DNA from: Asterias rubens
Lineage: Eukaryota; Echinodermata; Asteroidea; Forcipulatida; Asteriidae
Assembly: GCF_902459465.1 (NCBI RefSeq)
Contig: NC_047078.1
Span: 778,191-842,190 of the forward strand
DNA length: 64,000 nt
Reading direction: 5' to 3'
Below, in pieces: positions 15,001 through 22,183 of the stretch. The notes below the pieces were generated by a model. That model made no database searches, was not told the origin of the DNA, and was given only the letters and a program-made list of their open reading frames with translations. The position numbers and the translations under genes are program-made. The stretch's first letter is position 1; each line of letters starts with the position of its first letter.

Positions 15001-18000
15001 GTCTGTCTGTCTGTCTGTCTGTATATCTGTCTATCTGTCTTAGGGATCTTAGCGACTAGGGAACTTAACAAACTTCCACAAGGGGGATATATAAACACCA
15101 AGCTGGCAACAACCAATCTCTCTCATACAAACATTGGTTTGTCTATGATTATGTATTGTTGGCATCAAGAACCAGTGAAATCAGCGGTATTAGCTTGGTA
15201 GGAACAGATGGTACATGTATGCGTTTTTAAGGGATTGTATACCTTTGGAAGTTAGAACCTACTGTTTGCTTCAATCCTGTGTATTTAATCAACCTGTGAA
15301 AATTTCATTTCAAATGCGTAAGCGTTTTTGAGTTATTGCTGAAAATCTGTAGTGGTTATGTCTACACAGGAAGAATAATTTGCAATTGGAACACACAATC
15401 TGAGAAATGTTACTGCAGATTCAAATTGGGGAAATAAGTGATATTTTTTTTCCATAATTGCATAATCGTGAGTTTCTGTAGATCTCTAATTTGATTGTTG
15501 TGTGAACTATTCTGATTGTTGCATATTGGGCCTCAAAAATCACATTGAATGAAAAAACACATTCCTTTTTATGTACATTTTTTGTTAAACTAGGGTAGAA
15601 ATGTCAGGCCATTAACTATGTCTTGCCTTTTCATATTCCAAAACACCAGTTCCTAGTATCATCCAAGCTTGCACAGAGTTCATCGAATCCAACGGTGTCG
15701 TTGACGGAATCTACAGGCTCTCAGGTGTCTCATCCACCGTCCAATGGCTCAGGGATGAGTTTGATAGTGAGAAGGTTCCAGACCTAATGCAGTATGATAA
15801 GGATATCCACTGTGTGTCATCGGTCTGTAAACTGTACTTCAGAGAACTTCCAAATCCTCTATTGACTTATCAACTCTATAAGAAGTTTGAGGTAAGTCGT
15901 CATTGAATGGTTTCTAACCCAATACCGACTATTCTATATAATCGTTGCCATGACTCAAACAGGGTTTATTGTTGACTTTTTGATACAAATTTTTCTTGTA
16001 AAAGTGTCTGAAAAAATGTGACCACACCAGAAATGCCACACGAACTACCACTCTCTCAGGATTCTTGTGAATTTTGTTGAGGCATCAATATGGGTCTCTT
16101 GACCACACCATAACTACCTGCCTTGCCCATTTCTCTCCAAGGACTAACATACATTATGTTGGTGTTTTTTTTTCTTCTAAAATTAGGAGGCAGCAACATC
16201 CAATGAGGAGAGACGTTTAATCAAGATGCACGACACCGTCCAGCAGCTTCCACCTCCCCACTACCGTACTCTGGAATTCCTCATCAAACACCTCGCTAAG
16301 ATGGCCGCTCATGGGGACCAGACCGGAATGAATACAAAGAACCTAGCCATAGTATGGGCACCAAACCTCTTAAGGTCAGTTGGCATTGTTTGTATTATTG
16401 ATGTTGATCTATTTTCTTTCTATTATCTGGTTTAATTTCCCATACTAACCATTAGTGTTAGAGTTATATTCTCAGTACTTTCCCATGTTCTGTGTAGAAA
16501 ATCAAACACATTACTCGGATTGGATTCCAACCCATGACTTTGCAATTCTAGAGCAGTGTCTTTTAAGACAACTAGATCAGCGAGATTGCCTGGTAGCTTA
16601 GAGGCAGTTTGAATCCTGGTAGCTTAGAGGCAGTTTGAATCCTGGTAGCTTAGAGGCAGTTTGAATCCTGGTAGCTTAGAGGCAGTTTGAATCCTGGTAG
16701 CTTAGAGGCAGTTTGAATCCTGGTAGCTTAGAGGCAGTTTGAATCCTGGTAGCTTAGAGGCAGTTTGAATCCTGGTAGCTTAGAGGCAGTTTGAATCCTG
16801 GTAGCTTAGAGGCAGTTTGAATCCTGGTAGCTTAGAGGCAGTTTGAATCCTGGTAGCTTAGAGGCATTTTGAATCCTGGTAGCTTAGAGGCAGTTTGAAT
16901 CCTATATTATGGCAGTGGGAACCACAATGCTTTTATTTTATTTCTTGTAACACAAATCAGCAAGATACAATTTTCTGGGGATGAAGACTTTATTTATTTA
17001 TTTTTTTATTTTTTGTTATACAGTTTTTTGACAAATTTTAAAAGCTGTTTATTTACAGGTATACTCCAAAGCGCAAAAACAAAAAGCGGGCACTGGAAAG
17101 AGTTAAATGCCAAATATGTGTACATGATTGATTAGATTCAAAAAAGTGTGAAGTTTTAAAATTCTTTTGGCAACTTCTCCATAGATCCAAGGACCTGATC
17201 CTAGCCACAGCTGCAGCCTTCATGGAGATCAAGATCCAAGCCACTGTGGTGGAGTATTTAATACGCAAAGCTGACGTCATCTTCAACGATAAACTCTTTC
17301 CCGATGTGCCAGGAAGATGTAAGTGTTTGATTGAAGATTTGAAAAATATTATTTGTTTTTACCCTTCCACCGATGTGTGTTAGCACTGTATACTCATTAC
17401 TTTCTTGAGCTCTGTTAAAACAATTCACAGGCATATTGCTCGGGTTGGATTTGAACCCAAAATTGTTTGCAATTCTAGAGCAGCGTCATACCAACTAGAC
17501 CACCGATAGCTAGAGGCAGTTCGAATCCTACAGTTTGGATGGTGGTAGAACAATCTTAAATTATTTTGGGGTGACATAAGTGTGATGAAATTTGTTCTTG
17601 TTGAGCTGTGGTTGCAATTTATGAAAAGCTTAAAATTTCACTAACTCCTATTTTTGTTGGTTTTCCTTCTGGATGCGTTATGTCCTTCCTCCTACAGTGA
17701 TGGGACAAGAGATGCAGCGACCCAAGTCTCTAATCCTCTCAACTCCAACCAAACTACTCTCCCTCGAGGAGGCGAGAGCAAGGACGGCATCCCAAGGAGC
17801 CGAAGCTGTCGATGATAAACCAAAGTACATTGAGGTTGGGGGAGGGCCAGCGGCTCTACCCAAACAATACCATACAGTCATTAACTTCCCTATGGAAAGG
17901 TACGTAGGTAACATGTTGTTAAGTCAAGGTTGTTAACGTCAGGTCAGTGCAAAAACATTGTATCTTCAGTGAACGATTACCCTTGTAAAATGCTAAACTA

Positions 18001-21000
18001 AACGTACCAGTTGCTACTTAATCTTGTCATTCAGTTTGCACTAAGCTTGTTCAGTCTTAATGTTTTGCTATGCAAAATTGCTGGACAAAATTGTTCTGAT
18101 CCCGGTTTTTACAAAAATGTTGTATCATGGTTTTTGGGGGTCAAAATTTCATATCTTTATGATCTTGCTTTAAAAATGCTCCATGCAAATACATTGTATC
18201 TCAGCTCAAACTCGTTTTGGAAGCACATCCTGGCTACGTTAAGTGTTCTGGGCATTTTAAAGGCAGTGGACACTATTAATTGTCAAAGACTAGACTTCAC
18301 AGTTGGTGTATCTCAACATATGCATAAAATAACAAACCTGTGAAAATTTGAGCTCAATCGGTCATCGAACTTGTGAGATAATAATGAAAGAAAAAACACC
18401 CTTGTCACACAAAGTTGTGTGTGTTTAGATGGTTGATTTCGAGACCTCAAGTTCTAAATCTGAGGTCTCAAAATCAAATTCGTGAAAAATTACTTCTTTC
18501 TTGAAAACTGTGGCACTATAGAGGATGCCGTTTCTCACAATGCTTTATACCATCAAACTCTCCCCATTACTCGTTACCAAGAAAGGTTTTATGCTAATAA
18601 TTATTTTGAGTAATTACCACTGCCTTTAAAGGCATGGACACTATTTGTAATTACTCAAAATAATTATTAGCATAAAACCTTACTTGGTATTGAGTAATGG
18701 GGAGAGTTTGATGGTATAAAGCATTGTGAGAAACGGCTCCCTCTGAAGTGACCTAGTTTTCGAGAAAGAAGTAATTTTCCACGAATTTGATTCCGAGACC
18801 TCAAGTTTAGAATTTGAGGTCTCAAAATCAAGCATCAGAAAGCACACAACTTCGTGTGACAAGGGTGTTTTTTTTTTAGGTAATATCTCGCAACTTCGAC
18901 GAACGATTGAGCTCAAATTTTTACAGGTTTAGTATTTTTGCATATATTGAGATACACCAATTGTGAAGACTAGTCTTTGACAATTACCAATAGTGTCCAC
19001 TGTCTTTAACGTGCACTACCAATCCTTGAAAACATGACCTATCACTTGATGTCCAATCTGAAGAACAAAGCAAATTATGGTAAAGCATCTTGCTCAAGGA
19101 TACAAGTGTCAAGACCGGGACTTGAACCCACACTCTGCTGATCAGAAACACCAGAGCTTGAGTTCGGTGCTTGGCATCGGCCTGCCAATAAAGATAAATT
19201 ACTTTAAACAAAATCTTCTTTTTTTTTAGGAAAAGAGGTTCCTTCTCGTCCAAGTCTAAGAAGTCTCCCGGCTGGAAAAATTTCTTCACCCGCTCCGGCT
19301 CCAAAGACGGCAAAGGGAAGAAAGATGGTGATAAGTCCCACGGCAGGGGAAGTCTGAGATCCGTGCGTAGCGTCGAGTCCCTGACATCCAGCAACTCCAG
19401 CTATGATGGACAGAGATCGGGAGATGGCAATGGTAAGTTTGGTCAGGTGATTAGTAGGTCATGTGATTACACAACCCTGATTGGGTCATGTGATATAATC
19501 ATGTGCTTCCTTTGATGGTTAGCTGAACTGAAGTCCACTAACTAGGCCCATTTTCGTAGAGCTGCTTATGCAGGAAAAGTTGCTAAGCGATTTTCTGCTA
19601 TGCCAAAAATAGCTTAAAGCGATTATACCCTTTCGGTACAGGAAAACAAAAAAAAGTTCACAGATTTACAAATAATTTACAGGGTTTACAGAAGGTAATG
19701 GTGAAAGACTTCTCTTGAAATATTGTTCCATGAAACGTTTACTTTTTGAGAAAAAATTAAAACAATATAAATTCTCGTTAGCGAGAATTACGGATTTATT
19801 TTAAACACATGTCATGACACGGCAAAATGCGCGGAAACAAGAATGGGTTATCTGCAATAACATATCTTTTTGTAAGTTTGCATACACTCGGCGCATTGAA
19901 TACCTTGTTTGGTAGATACGTGCGCTTTATAAGACTTCGATATTATCTGATTGTATTTGCAACTTTAATTTTATTTTGTGGCAGGAAGTCTTTTCTGAAT
20001 TTTCCACCTCCGTTGTATCTCAGGTGTTGATGCTTGTTTGGTTTTCATAGCTTCATCTCATAGGAATTTCAGATCAGAGTTGTTACAAGTAATTCACTTG
20101 TTCCTGTATTAATCTTGAAATATATTTTGTTGCAGGTGGTCATAGAGTAATAATGCGGAGGAACTCGGTGGCTTGTGTTGACAGCCTCCAGAGGGCCTCC
20201 TCCCATGACTCCTTCTTCGAGGTGGACGCAGCGACCATCGCCGCAGCAACAGAGGATTTCCTCGCCTCGACGTCACATCTCAAGAAGGATGAGGAATCAG
20301 AAGATGATATTTTCATCGTTGAGATACCGCCGGAGAAGAAGAAAGTGGAGAAGGATCGGAGGAAGTCGAGTCCCCTCTGGATCGACCAGAGCATCAGCAG
20401 CTCCGAGTCGAACATCACCTCTCCAAAAACCCCAACCCCGAGGGATATCTCCACCGAAGCCAAAAACAACACGAGCAGCGATAATAACCTGCTTGAAATC
20501 AGTGCCAAAGCTCTCATGACCGACCCCAGCAAGATGATCCCAATCGTCAACGGAGGAGAGAGTCCGTTGATTGGCGATAAGAACCAGAACGGGCGATTGT
20601 CACCTCAGGCTCCCGTTAGACGGCGGAGCAAAGCGATGGGCATTCCATCTCGGAGGAAGATCCAGAGCTCACCTCCGATGGAGCTTCAACCTCTTGGGAT
20701 ATCACCACCTCGAGATATGGACATCACAGAGGAAACTCCGAGCCCTAAGTCCTGGAGGAGAAAGGGCTCGATGGACAGTCCTGAAGGATCAAAAGGAAGC
20801 TCTGTTTTAGAGAAGCTCACGAGGGCCATGAAGCCAAAGACTAAAGTGAAACGAGAGTTTAGTCTCGGCGTTGAGATGGGGAAGCAGGGACGGGGGACCC
20901 CGAGTGACGGGAGCCAAGTTGAACTTCGGAGTGTTGTCAAAGTTGAGGATAGGGACCTGTTGGATTCTTCGAGTACCCAAGATGCCAACTCACAGACGGC

Positions 21001-22183
21001 GGAGGACTCTGAGCAGGATCAGCTTAACTTGGAAGGCAAGGACCACAGCACGCACGCCAGACCCAGGTCACTCTCTGCCCGGGTCCGCGCAAACACAGAC
21101 TCAGACCTCTTTGAGGATTTCTTGTTCACGCCTGAGACAAAGTTTAGTCTGGACACGGTGCTCTCGGAATATGACCACATCATGGAGAAATATAGCAATC
21201 GGGCTCTTACGCCTGAATTTGACACTAGTACAGAGGAAGGGCTGTCGGGGAAACGGACTTCGTTCCCGCGAGCACCTCTTGAAACGGAAGAGTACCAACC
21301 GGTGCCTCAGTTCTTGGATACGTTGAATGCCAATTATAATCACTCATCCGATGGAGAGGGTGATGAAAGTACCCCAAAGAAATCTGATGTGCCACTATTT
21401 ATTGTCAAAGAAAATGATTGTGAAACTCCCCTGGAGTCTACAATGGAATCACCCTCACACAATGAAAGCCTACCTCACAGGAACAATCCATTATCGTCAA
21501 CAGAGGGGAGGCAATCCTCAGATGAAGTGAAAGACGGTGAATTAGTTGAACGTTGGGAAAAAACTCAGAGCAAAAACTTGGATGTGAACTTAGAGTTTGA
21601 AGTTCTAAGCAGGGAATCTGACATCACCGACTTTGAAGACTTGGCGGACGAATCAGAGAGTGTCGAGAAATCGAAATCGCCGGATGATAAATTGGACGAC
21701 TCTGTTGAGACGTCTTTCGAGGAAGCCTCAGTTGATCTAGTGGAGATTGAGAACTCCGATCAGGCAATGACGCACACTTCTGTGGATGAACCAAGCCCGG
21801 ACACTGAGCAAGAGGAATACAGTTTGAGCCTCGAGATCGGAAACCAGTCCACTGAGGAGGACCTCGGATTACATGAAATGAAATTCCCAGACGAGGATGA
21901 ATTAGACTCGGACATCCTTGGAGTAAAAAGAAATCTGGGTGACATGGCGACAGAAATCCGCATCAGTCAACAAACGCTCTCCTCACAGTATGATAATCTG
22001 GACGATAACACGTCACAGAGTTCATCTGACAGAGGGGTGGATTTAAATGTTAGAACAGCCTCCCCACCTGCTTTTGAGGTTGTTGAATCCCCTTTCTGTA
22101 CCCCCTCTGACGAGAATGGTGAGCATGATCTAGTGTACAATCTGGCGATCGACGATATCGTGGAACACGTCATAGAGTTGTAG
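1..22183 (+). CDS. ARHGAP32: ARHGAP32/33-type Rho GTPase-activating protein (PX-SH3-RhoGAP), 5' partial, 14 exons
   Basis: Multi-exon gene encoding a GTPase-activating protein that should switch off Rho-family GTPases (Cdc42/Rac/RhoA in the vertebrate family) at membranes and the actin cytoskeleton. Joined coding exons: 1-36, 1182-1267, 5016-5100, 5799-6044, 7309-7401, 9544-9666, 10256-10424, 14831-14980, 15650-15891, 16187-16374, 17185-17318, 17698-17899, 19230-19432, 20136-22183. All phases match, giving 4005 nt: 1334 residues plus TAG. Numbering the visible residues, a PX domain spans about 75-185, SH3 about 207-264, RhoGAP about 314-505 with the arginine finger R352 in GIYRLSG. A disordered Ser/Glu/Asp-rich tail of about 700 residues follows. 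The order PX-SH3-RhoGAP and many local matches fit vertebrate ARHGAP32/ARHGAP33. Invertebrates probably carry one ortholog, so the number is nominal. The N-terminus is missing. The last two exons recur in a downstream duplicate. Confidence 0.93.
313..395 (-). mobile_element. tRNA-derived SINE fragment (family SINE-B)
   Basis: On the minus strand it reads like a Leu/Ser-type tRNA: a GAGTGGTTAAGAGC-like A box and part of a B box, around the recurrent CTGATCAGAAACACCAGAGC block. Related copies lie at 1050-1135, 19085-19175 and 58345-58515. Confidence 0.6.
697..925. repeat. Foldback repeat with about 90-bp arms
   Basis: Left arm GGAGTGGTGGCTCTGAAAAG... and right arm ...AGAGCCACCACTCCTTC are inverted copies with shared GTTTGGTCTCGACGTTT / AAACGTCGAGACCAAAC, around a GAAGACGTTGATCT spacer. 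A related single arm (GGTTCTGAAAAGAACC, then a CGACGTTTCGATCAGTATG motif) is at 9896-9970. Confidence 0.7.
1050..1135 (-). mobile_element. tRNA-derived SINE fragment (SINE-B)
   Basis: Contains TTGAACCCACACTGATAAGAAACACCAAAGC and the TTTCAACCACTTTGCCA end, the minus-strand tRNA-like body seen also at 58345-58515. Confidence 0.55.
1182..1267 (+). CDS. ARHGAP32: ARHGAP exon with RRRAS phosphosite-like motif
   Basis: Acceptor TTCCAG|GTACCT and donor TTC|GTAAGT, phase 0 in and phase 2 out. It encodes an N-terminal linker with RRRASLRIKK. RRAS fits a basophilic kinase (PKA-type) site; that is a motif match only. Confidence 0.8.
1690..1970. mobile_element. Palindromic element (family F1)
   Basis: GTCCCATATCCAACGAGGCC / GGCTGAGCTGGATATGGGAC and CACACAAGTGCGAGTGG / ACGAGCGCGCGTG form nested inverted arms; the flank TTAGCGCGTACTTGAAGAT follows. 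A second copy sits at 55696-56065 with the same entry sequence TTATAAGTTATCACACAAG. Confidence 0.65.
2149..2527. mobile_element. TTAA-flanked foldback element (family P3)
   Basis: Begins TTAAAGGACTTGGGTAC and ends AAGTACACGGACCCTTTAA; the arms are long imperfect inverted repeats meeting near the CTCATGATCACTGAGACG centre. Its last TTTAA is shared with the next element at 2524. Confidence 0.75.
2524..2898. mobile_element. TTAA-flanked foldback element (family P2)
   Basis: Begins TTAAAGCCATTGGACCC and ends GGGTCCAATGGCTTTAA, with a long internal body; the central dyad TTCTCGTTAACGAGAA is a perfect palindrome. Other members: 53184-53559, 61291-61628 and fragments at 19618 and 26529. Confidence 0.75.
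3088..3630. mobile_element. TTAA-flanked foldback element (family P1) with another repeat nested inside
   Basis: Starts TTAAAGGCACTGGACAC and ends AGTGTCCAGGGCCTTTAA. Near its start the expected sequence is interrupted (about 3150-3330) by a CAGGCCTGAT... insert of family E (GCCTTGGTGCCCTT twice), also seen at 4666-4848 and 57386-57545. Confidence 0.7.
3627..4019. mobile_element. TTAA-flanked foldback element (P1), abutting the previous one
   Basis: TTAAAGACACTGGATAC to AGTGTCCACGGCCTTCAA. Internal inverted arms meet at TTGAGACCTCAAAGG...TGATGTCTCAAAATCAA. The distal TTAA is mutated to TCAA. Confidence 0.7.
4666..4848. mobile_element. Short interspersed repeat (family E)
   Basis: Begins CAGGCCTGATTCTTCACGC and ends CAGCAGGCCTG, with TGCCTTGGTGCCCTT occurring twice. 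The same unit is at 3150-3330 and, inverted, at 57386-57545; a diverged piece is near 56080-56205. Confidence 0.55.
5016..5100 (+). CDS. ARHGAP32: ARHGAP exon leading into the PX domain
   Basis: Acceptor TTTTCAG|TTTCC, donor ACA|GTGAGT, phase 2 to 0. It encodes FPKLNDCAHFHYDNVELGRI, which closely resembles the segment just before the PX domain of vertebrate ARHGAP32/33 (recalled, not searched). Confidence 0.9.
5503..5755. repeat. Imperfect palindromic repeat (F3-like) upstream of the PX exon
   Basis: ACTGCTTAACAATTGTCTGCTAAGCA on the left is inverted as TGCTTAGCAGACATTTGTTAAGCA on the right. It ends 44 bp before the PX exon. A similar sequence lies in the saposin gene at 48200-48350. Confidence 0.55.
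5799..6044 (+). CDS. ARHGAP32: ARHGAP exon: main part of PX domain
   Basis: Acceptor TTTCGCAG|TTATCT, donor GAG|GTAGGT, 82 codons, phase 0 to 0. It contains WLVKRCYEDFRVLDKQLH and CIYDRRFSQL, the hallmark core of the PX domain in this family. PX domains bind phosphoinositides. The canonical basic RRYSDF-type signature is here KRCYEDF, as in the vertebrate relatives. Confidence 0.95.
6149..6372. mobile_element. Palindromic element (family F3)
   Basis: CCAATTTCATAGAGCTGCTAAGCACAAAA... is inverted at the far end as TTTTTGTGCTTAGCCTCTCTATGAATTAGGGCC. Second copy at 57147-57382. Confidence 0.65.
6604..6752 (-). mobile_element. tRNA-derived SINE (family SINE-A), decayed
   Basis: ACCCTTACACCATT, AAGCACTGTATA, TTTGCATTGCTAGAGCA and GGTGGCTAGAGCCAGTTTGAA are landmarks shared with 8302-8472, 12196-12312, 16460-16590 and 17350-17535. 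Confidence 0.55.
6763..7139. mobile_element. TTAA-flanked foldback element (family P4)
   Basis: TTAAAGGAACACAATGCCTTGG at the left, CCAAGGCAATGTGTTACTTAA at the right. The centre is a dyad GGGAGTCGACTCCC inside GGCCATTTATGGGAGTC arms. Other members: 44938-45193, 52189-52590, 52883-53149, 61826-62206. Confidence 0.75.
7309..7401 (+). CDS. ARHGAP32: ARHGAP exon: end of PX domain
   Basis: Acceptor CATTACAG|GGTGTA, donor GAG|GTAGGG, 31 codons, phase 0 to 0. It encodes MLGRYLGRFSQIAGDMINCG, matching the C-terminal PX helix region of the family. Confidence 0.92.
7587..7652 (+). repeat. 32-bp tandem duplication
   Basis: CTACTCAAATGAGGCCAAAT... is present twice in a row with a period of 32 bp and no difference seen. 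Confidence 0.9.
8153..8179 (+). other. Exon-like 27-nt remnant or microexon (LDNHGHQLK)
   Basis: A 27-nt in-frame segment lies between TTTCCAAAG and GTAATC in the intron before the real LDNHGNHVV exon (9544). Its first five codons repeat LDNHG, with three synonymous third-base differences, and its 5' edge sits at the same point after AG. It could be a decayed partial exon duplication or a phase-0 microexon. Not proven. Confidence 0.35.
8302..8472 (-). mobile_element. tRNA-derived SINE (SINE-A)
   Basis: The minus strand reads a tRNA-like A box (TATATGGTAAGAC area) and B box (GGGTTCGAGT) around TGCTCTAGCAATGCAAAGG. The plus-strand tail is GGTGGCTAGTGGCAGGTTGAATCC. Confidence 0.6.
9544..9666 (+). 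CDS. ARHGAP32: ARHGAP exon: PX-SH3 linker and start of SH3
   Basis: Acceptor TTCTTAAAG|CTCGAT, donor GAG|GTGAGT, 41 codons, phase 0 to 0. It encodes VTKRYMAQAPDEISLE, the first strand and RT-loop start of the SH3 domain (ALYDY-like position, here RYMAQAPDE). Confidence 0.93.
10256..10424 (+). CDS. ARHGAP32: ARHGAP exon: SH3 domain core
   Basis: Acceptor TTTCTAG|GTTGGT, donor CCAG|GTATGG, phase 0 to 1. VGDMISVIDMPP, SWWRGKNGFEVGFFPRQCVEII gives the SH3 core: the double tryptophan, the GxxGxFP-type turn (VGFFP) and the closing strand. The SH3 would bind proline-rich partners. Confidence 0.95.
10696..11067. mobile_element. ATATCG-rich foldback element, hAT-like ends
   Basis: Terminal inverted repeats TAAGCTTGGGCGATATCGA (left) and GATATCGCCCAAGCTTA (right), with both arms made of ATATCGCGATAT-type repeats. 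The GGGCGATAT termini resemble non-autonomous hAT elements known in several animals (recalled). Small ORFs here are shadows. Confidence 0.65.
11301..11348 (+). other. Candidate 48-nt cassette exon between SH3 and RhoGAP
   Basis: A good acceptor (TGTTTCTTAG|GG) and a possible donor (AATG|GTACGC) bound 48 nt without a stop. Entry and exit are phase 1, exactly compatible with the flanking exons 10424 and 14831. It would insert GYNGSQRHLPVKQYRN. The donor is weak and I know of no homologous insert, so it may be chance. Confidence 0.25.
11560..12195. other. Intron sequence without identified feature
   Basis: Part of the long intron between the SH3 and RhoGAP exons. I see no exon with conserved content, RNA gene or clear repeat here. 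Confidence 0.5.
12196..12312 (-). mobile_element. tRNA-derived SINE fragment (SINE-A)
   Basis: TTTTTACCCTTACATTGAAG, AAGCACTGTATACTCAATACTTTC and GTGGGATTCGAACC match the 5' half of the other SINE-A copies; the rest is lost. Confidence 0.5.
12313..14075. other. Intron sequence without identified feature
   Basis: No supported exon, RNA gene or repeat family member was seen. AT-rich; reverse-strand ORFs such as 13531-13793 lack any recognisable content. Confidence 0.45.
14079..14375. mobile_element. TTAA-flanked foldback element (P3)
   Basis: TTAAAGGATTTGGGTACTG to AAGTACACAGACCTTTAA; the same body as 2149-2527. The right TTTAA is shared with the next element. Confidence 0.75.
14372..14727. 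mobile_element. TTAA-flanked foldback element (P1), abutting P3
   Basis: TTAAAGGCACTGTACAC to AGTGCCCAGTGTCTTTAA. It lacks the central GAGACCTC dyad of the longest copies. Confidence 0.75.
14831..14980 (+). CDS. ARHGAP32: ARHGAP exon: linker and start of RhoGAP domain
   Basis: Acceptor TTCTACAG|TTCTTA, donor GATG|GTAGGA, phase 1 to 1, 50 codons. KHGKLITFLRSF, GILRERVFGCDLGEHLLN: the last part (FGCDLGEHL) is the conserved start of the RhoGAP fold. Confidence 0.95.
14993..15040 (+). repeat. (GTCT)n microsatellite at a splice donor
   Basis: About ten tetramers, begun 12 bp after the donor of the first RhoGAP exon (14980). Confidence 0.9.
15650..15891 (+). CDS. ARHGAP32: ARHGAP exon: RhoGAP catalytic segment with arginine finger
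   Basis: Acceptor AACACCAG|TTCCTA, donor GAG|GTAAGT, phase 1 to 0. GIYRLSG carries the catalytic arginine finger (R352 of the visible protein). CKLYFRELPNPLLTYQLY is the second signature of the domain. Both are intact, so GAP activity is expected. Confidence 0.97.
16187..16374 (+). CDS. ARHGAP32: ARHGAP exon: RhoGAP domain, GTPase-binding helix
   Basis: Acceptor AAAATTAG|GAGGCA, donor TTAAG|GTCAGT, phase 0 to 2. LPPPHYRTLEFLIKHL and KNLAIVWAPNLLR are conserved RhoGAP motifs; the asparagine of the last one normally contacts the GTPase switch region. Confidence 0.96.
16460..16590 (-). mobile_element. tRNA-derived SINE (SINE-A), source of the 26-bp array
   Basis: TTGGATTCCAACCCATGACTTTGCAATTCTAGAGCAGTG and AACTAGATCAGCGAGATTGCC match the tRNA-like body of SINE-A. 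Its tail unit is amplified immediately downstream. Confidence 0.55.
16591..16902 (+). repeat. 12 x 26-bp tandem array derived from a SINE tail
   Basis: The unit TGGTAGCTTAGAGGCAGTTT+GAATCC is repeated 12 times with exact 26-bp spacing and almost no variation (one G-to-T). The same unit occurs singly as the tail of the SINE-A copies at 8302 and 17350. Confidence 0.92.
17185..17318 (+). CDS. ARHGAP32: ARHGAP exon: end of RhoGAP domain
   Basis: Acceptor TCCATAG|ATCCAA, donor AGAT|GTAAGT, phase 2 to 1. TAAAFMEIKIQATVVEYLI is the final helix pair of the domain. Confidence 0.94.
17350..17535 (-). mobile_element. tRNA-derived SINE (SINE-A)
   Basis: The most complete copy: TTTTTACCCTTCCACCGATG, GCACTGTATACTCATTACTTTC, GGATTTGAACCC, GCAATTCTAGAGCAGCGTCATACCAACTAGACCACC and the tail GCTAGAGGCAGTTCGAATCC. 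The minus strand gives TGGTCTAGTTGGTATGAC, a clear tRNA A-box region. Confidence 0.65.
17698..17899 (+). CDS. ARHGAP32: ARHGAP exon: post-GAP linker
   Basis: Acceptor CTCCTACAG|TGATGG, donor GAAAG|GTACGT, phase 1 to 2. It encodes SLEEARART and YHTVINFPMER, resembling the VIEFPLER-type conserved stretch after the GAP domain in vertebrate ARHGAP32. Confidence 0.9.
18257..18629. mobile_element. TTAA-flanked foldback element (P1)
   Basis: TTAAAGGCAGTGGACAC to CCACTGCCTTTAA, with a central GAGACCTCAAG...CTGAGGTCTC dyad. Repeated in copy 2 at 31133-31505. Confidence 0.8.
18626..19009. mobile_element. TTAA-flanked foldback element (P1), abutting in tandem
   Basis: TTAAAGGCATGGACAC to GTGTCCACTGTCTTTAA, sharing TTTAAA with the preceding element. 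Repeated in copy 2 at 31502-31885. Confidence 0.8.
19085..19175 (-). mobile_element. tRNA-derived SINE fragment (SINE-B)
   Basis: AAGACCGGGACTTGAACCCACACTCTGCTGATCAGAAACACCAGAGC; the minus strand has the B-box-like GGGTTCAAGTCCC. It ends 55 bp before the acceptor of exon 19230. Confidence 0.6.
19230..19432 (+). CDS. ARHGAP32: ARHGAP exon: basic/serine-rich start of the tail (intact copy)
   Basis: Acceptor after a T-rich tract (TTTTTTTAG|G), donor AATG|GTAAGT, phase 2 to 1. It encodes KRGSFSSKSKKSPGWKNFF and SLRSVRSVESLTSSNSSYDG, the Ser/Lys-rich region following the GAP domain. A second copy at 32106-32292 lacks 16 nt of this exon. Confidence 0.92.
19618..19840. mobile_element. Partial TTAA foldback element (P2)
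   Basis: It lacks its TTAAAGCCATTGG end but retains CCCTTTCGGTACAGG, the TTCTCGTTAGCGAGAA centre and GTCATGACACGGC. Duplicated at about 32478-32700. Confidence 0.6.
20136..22183 (+). CDS. ARHGAP32: ARHGAP terminal exon: long disordered acidic tail
   Basis: Acceptor TTGTTGCAG|GTGGTC, phase 1 in, 683 codons with TAG. It has low complexity and is rich in Ser, Glu and Asp, with no folded domain seen. Short motifs: RRNSV and RRKGS basophilic kinase-like sites, proline-directed SP/TP sites, SQYDNLDD at 21983-22006 (similar to SQYDNL near the C-terminus of vertebrate ARHGAP32, recalled) and a C-terminal VIEL that fits a class II PDZ-ligand pattern. The out-of-frame and reverse-strand ORFs here are shadows. 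Confidence 0.95.

Noticed and set aside
16591..16902. CRISPR-like regular repeats
   Set aside because: Units are contiguous with no spacers, in an animal intron; it is a minisatellite.
20140..20550. 136-aa minus-strand ORF opposite the ARHGAP tail
   Set aside because: Reverse-strand shadow of a GC-richer, stop-poor coding exon.
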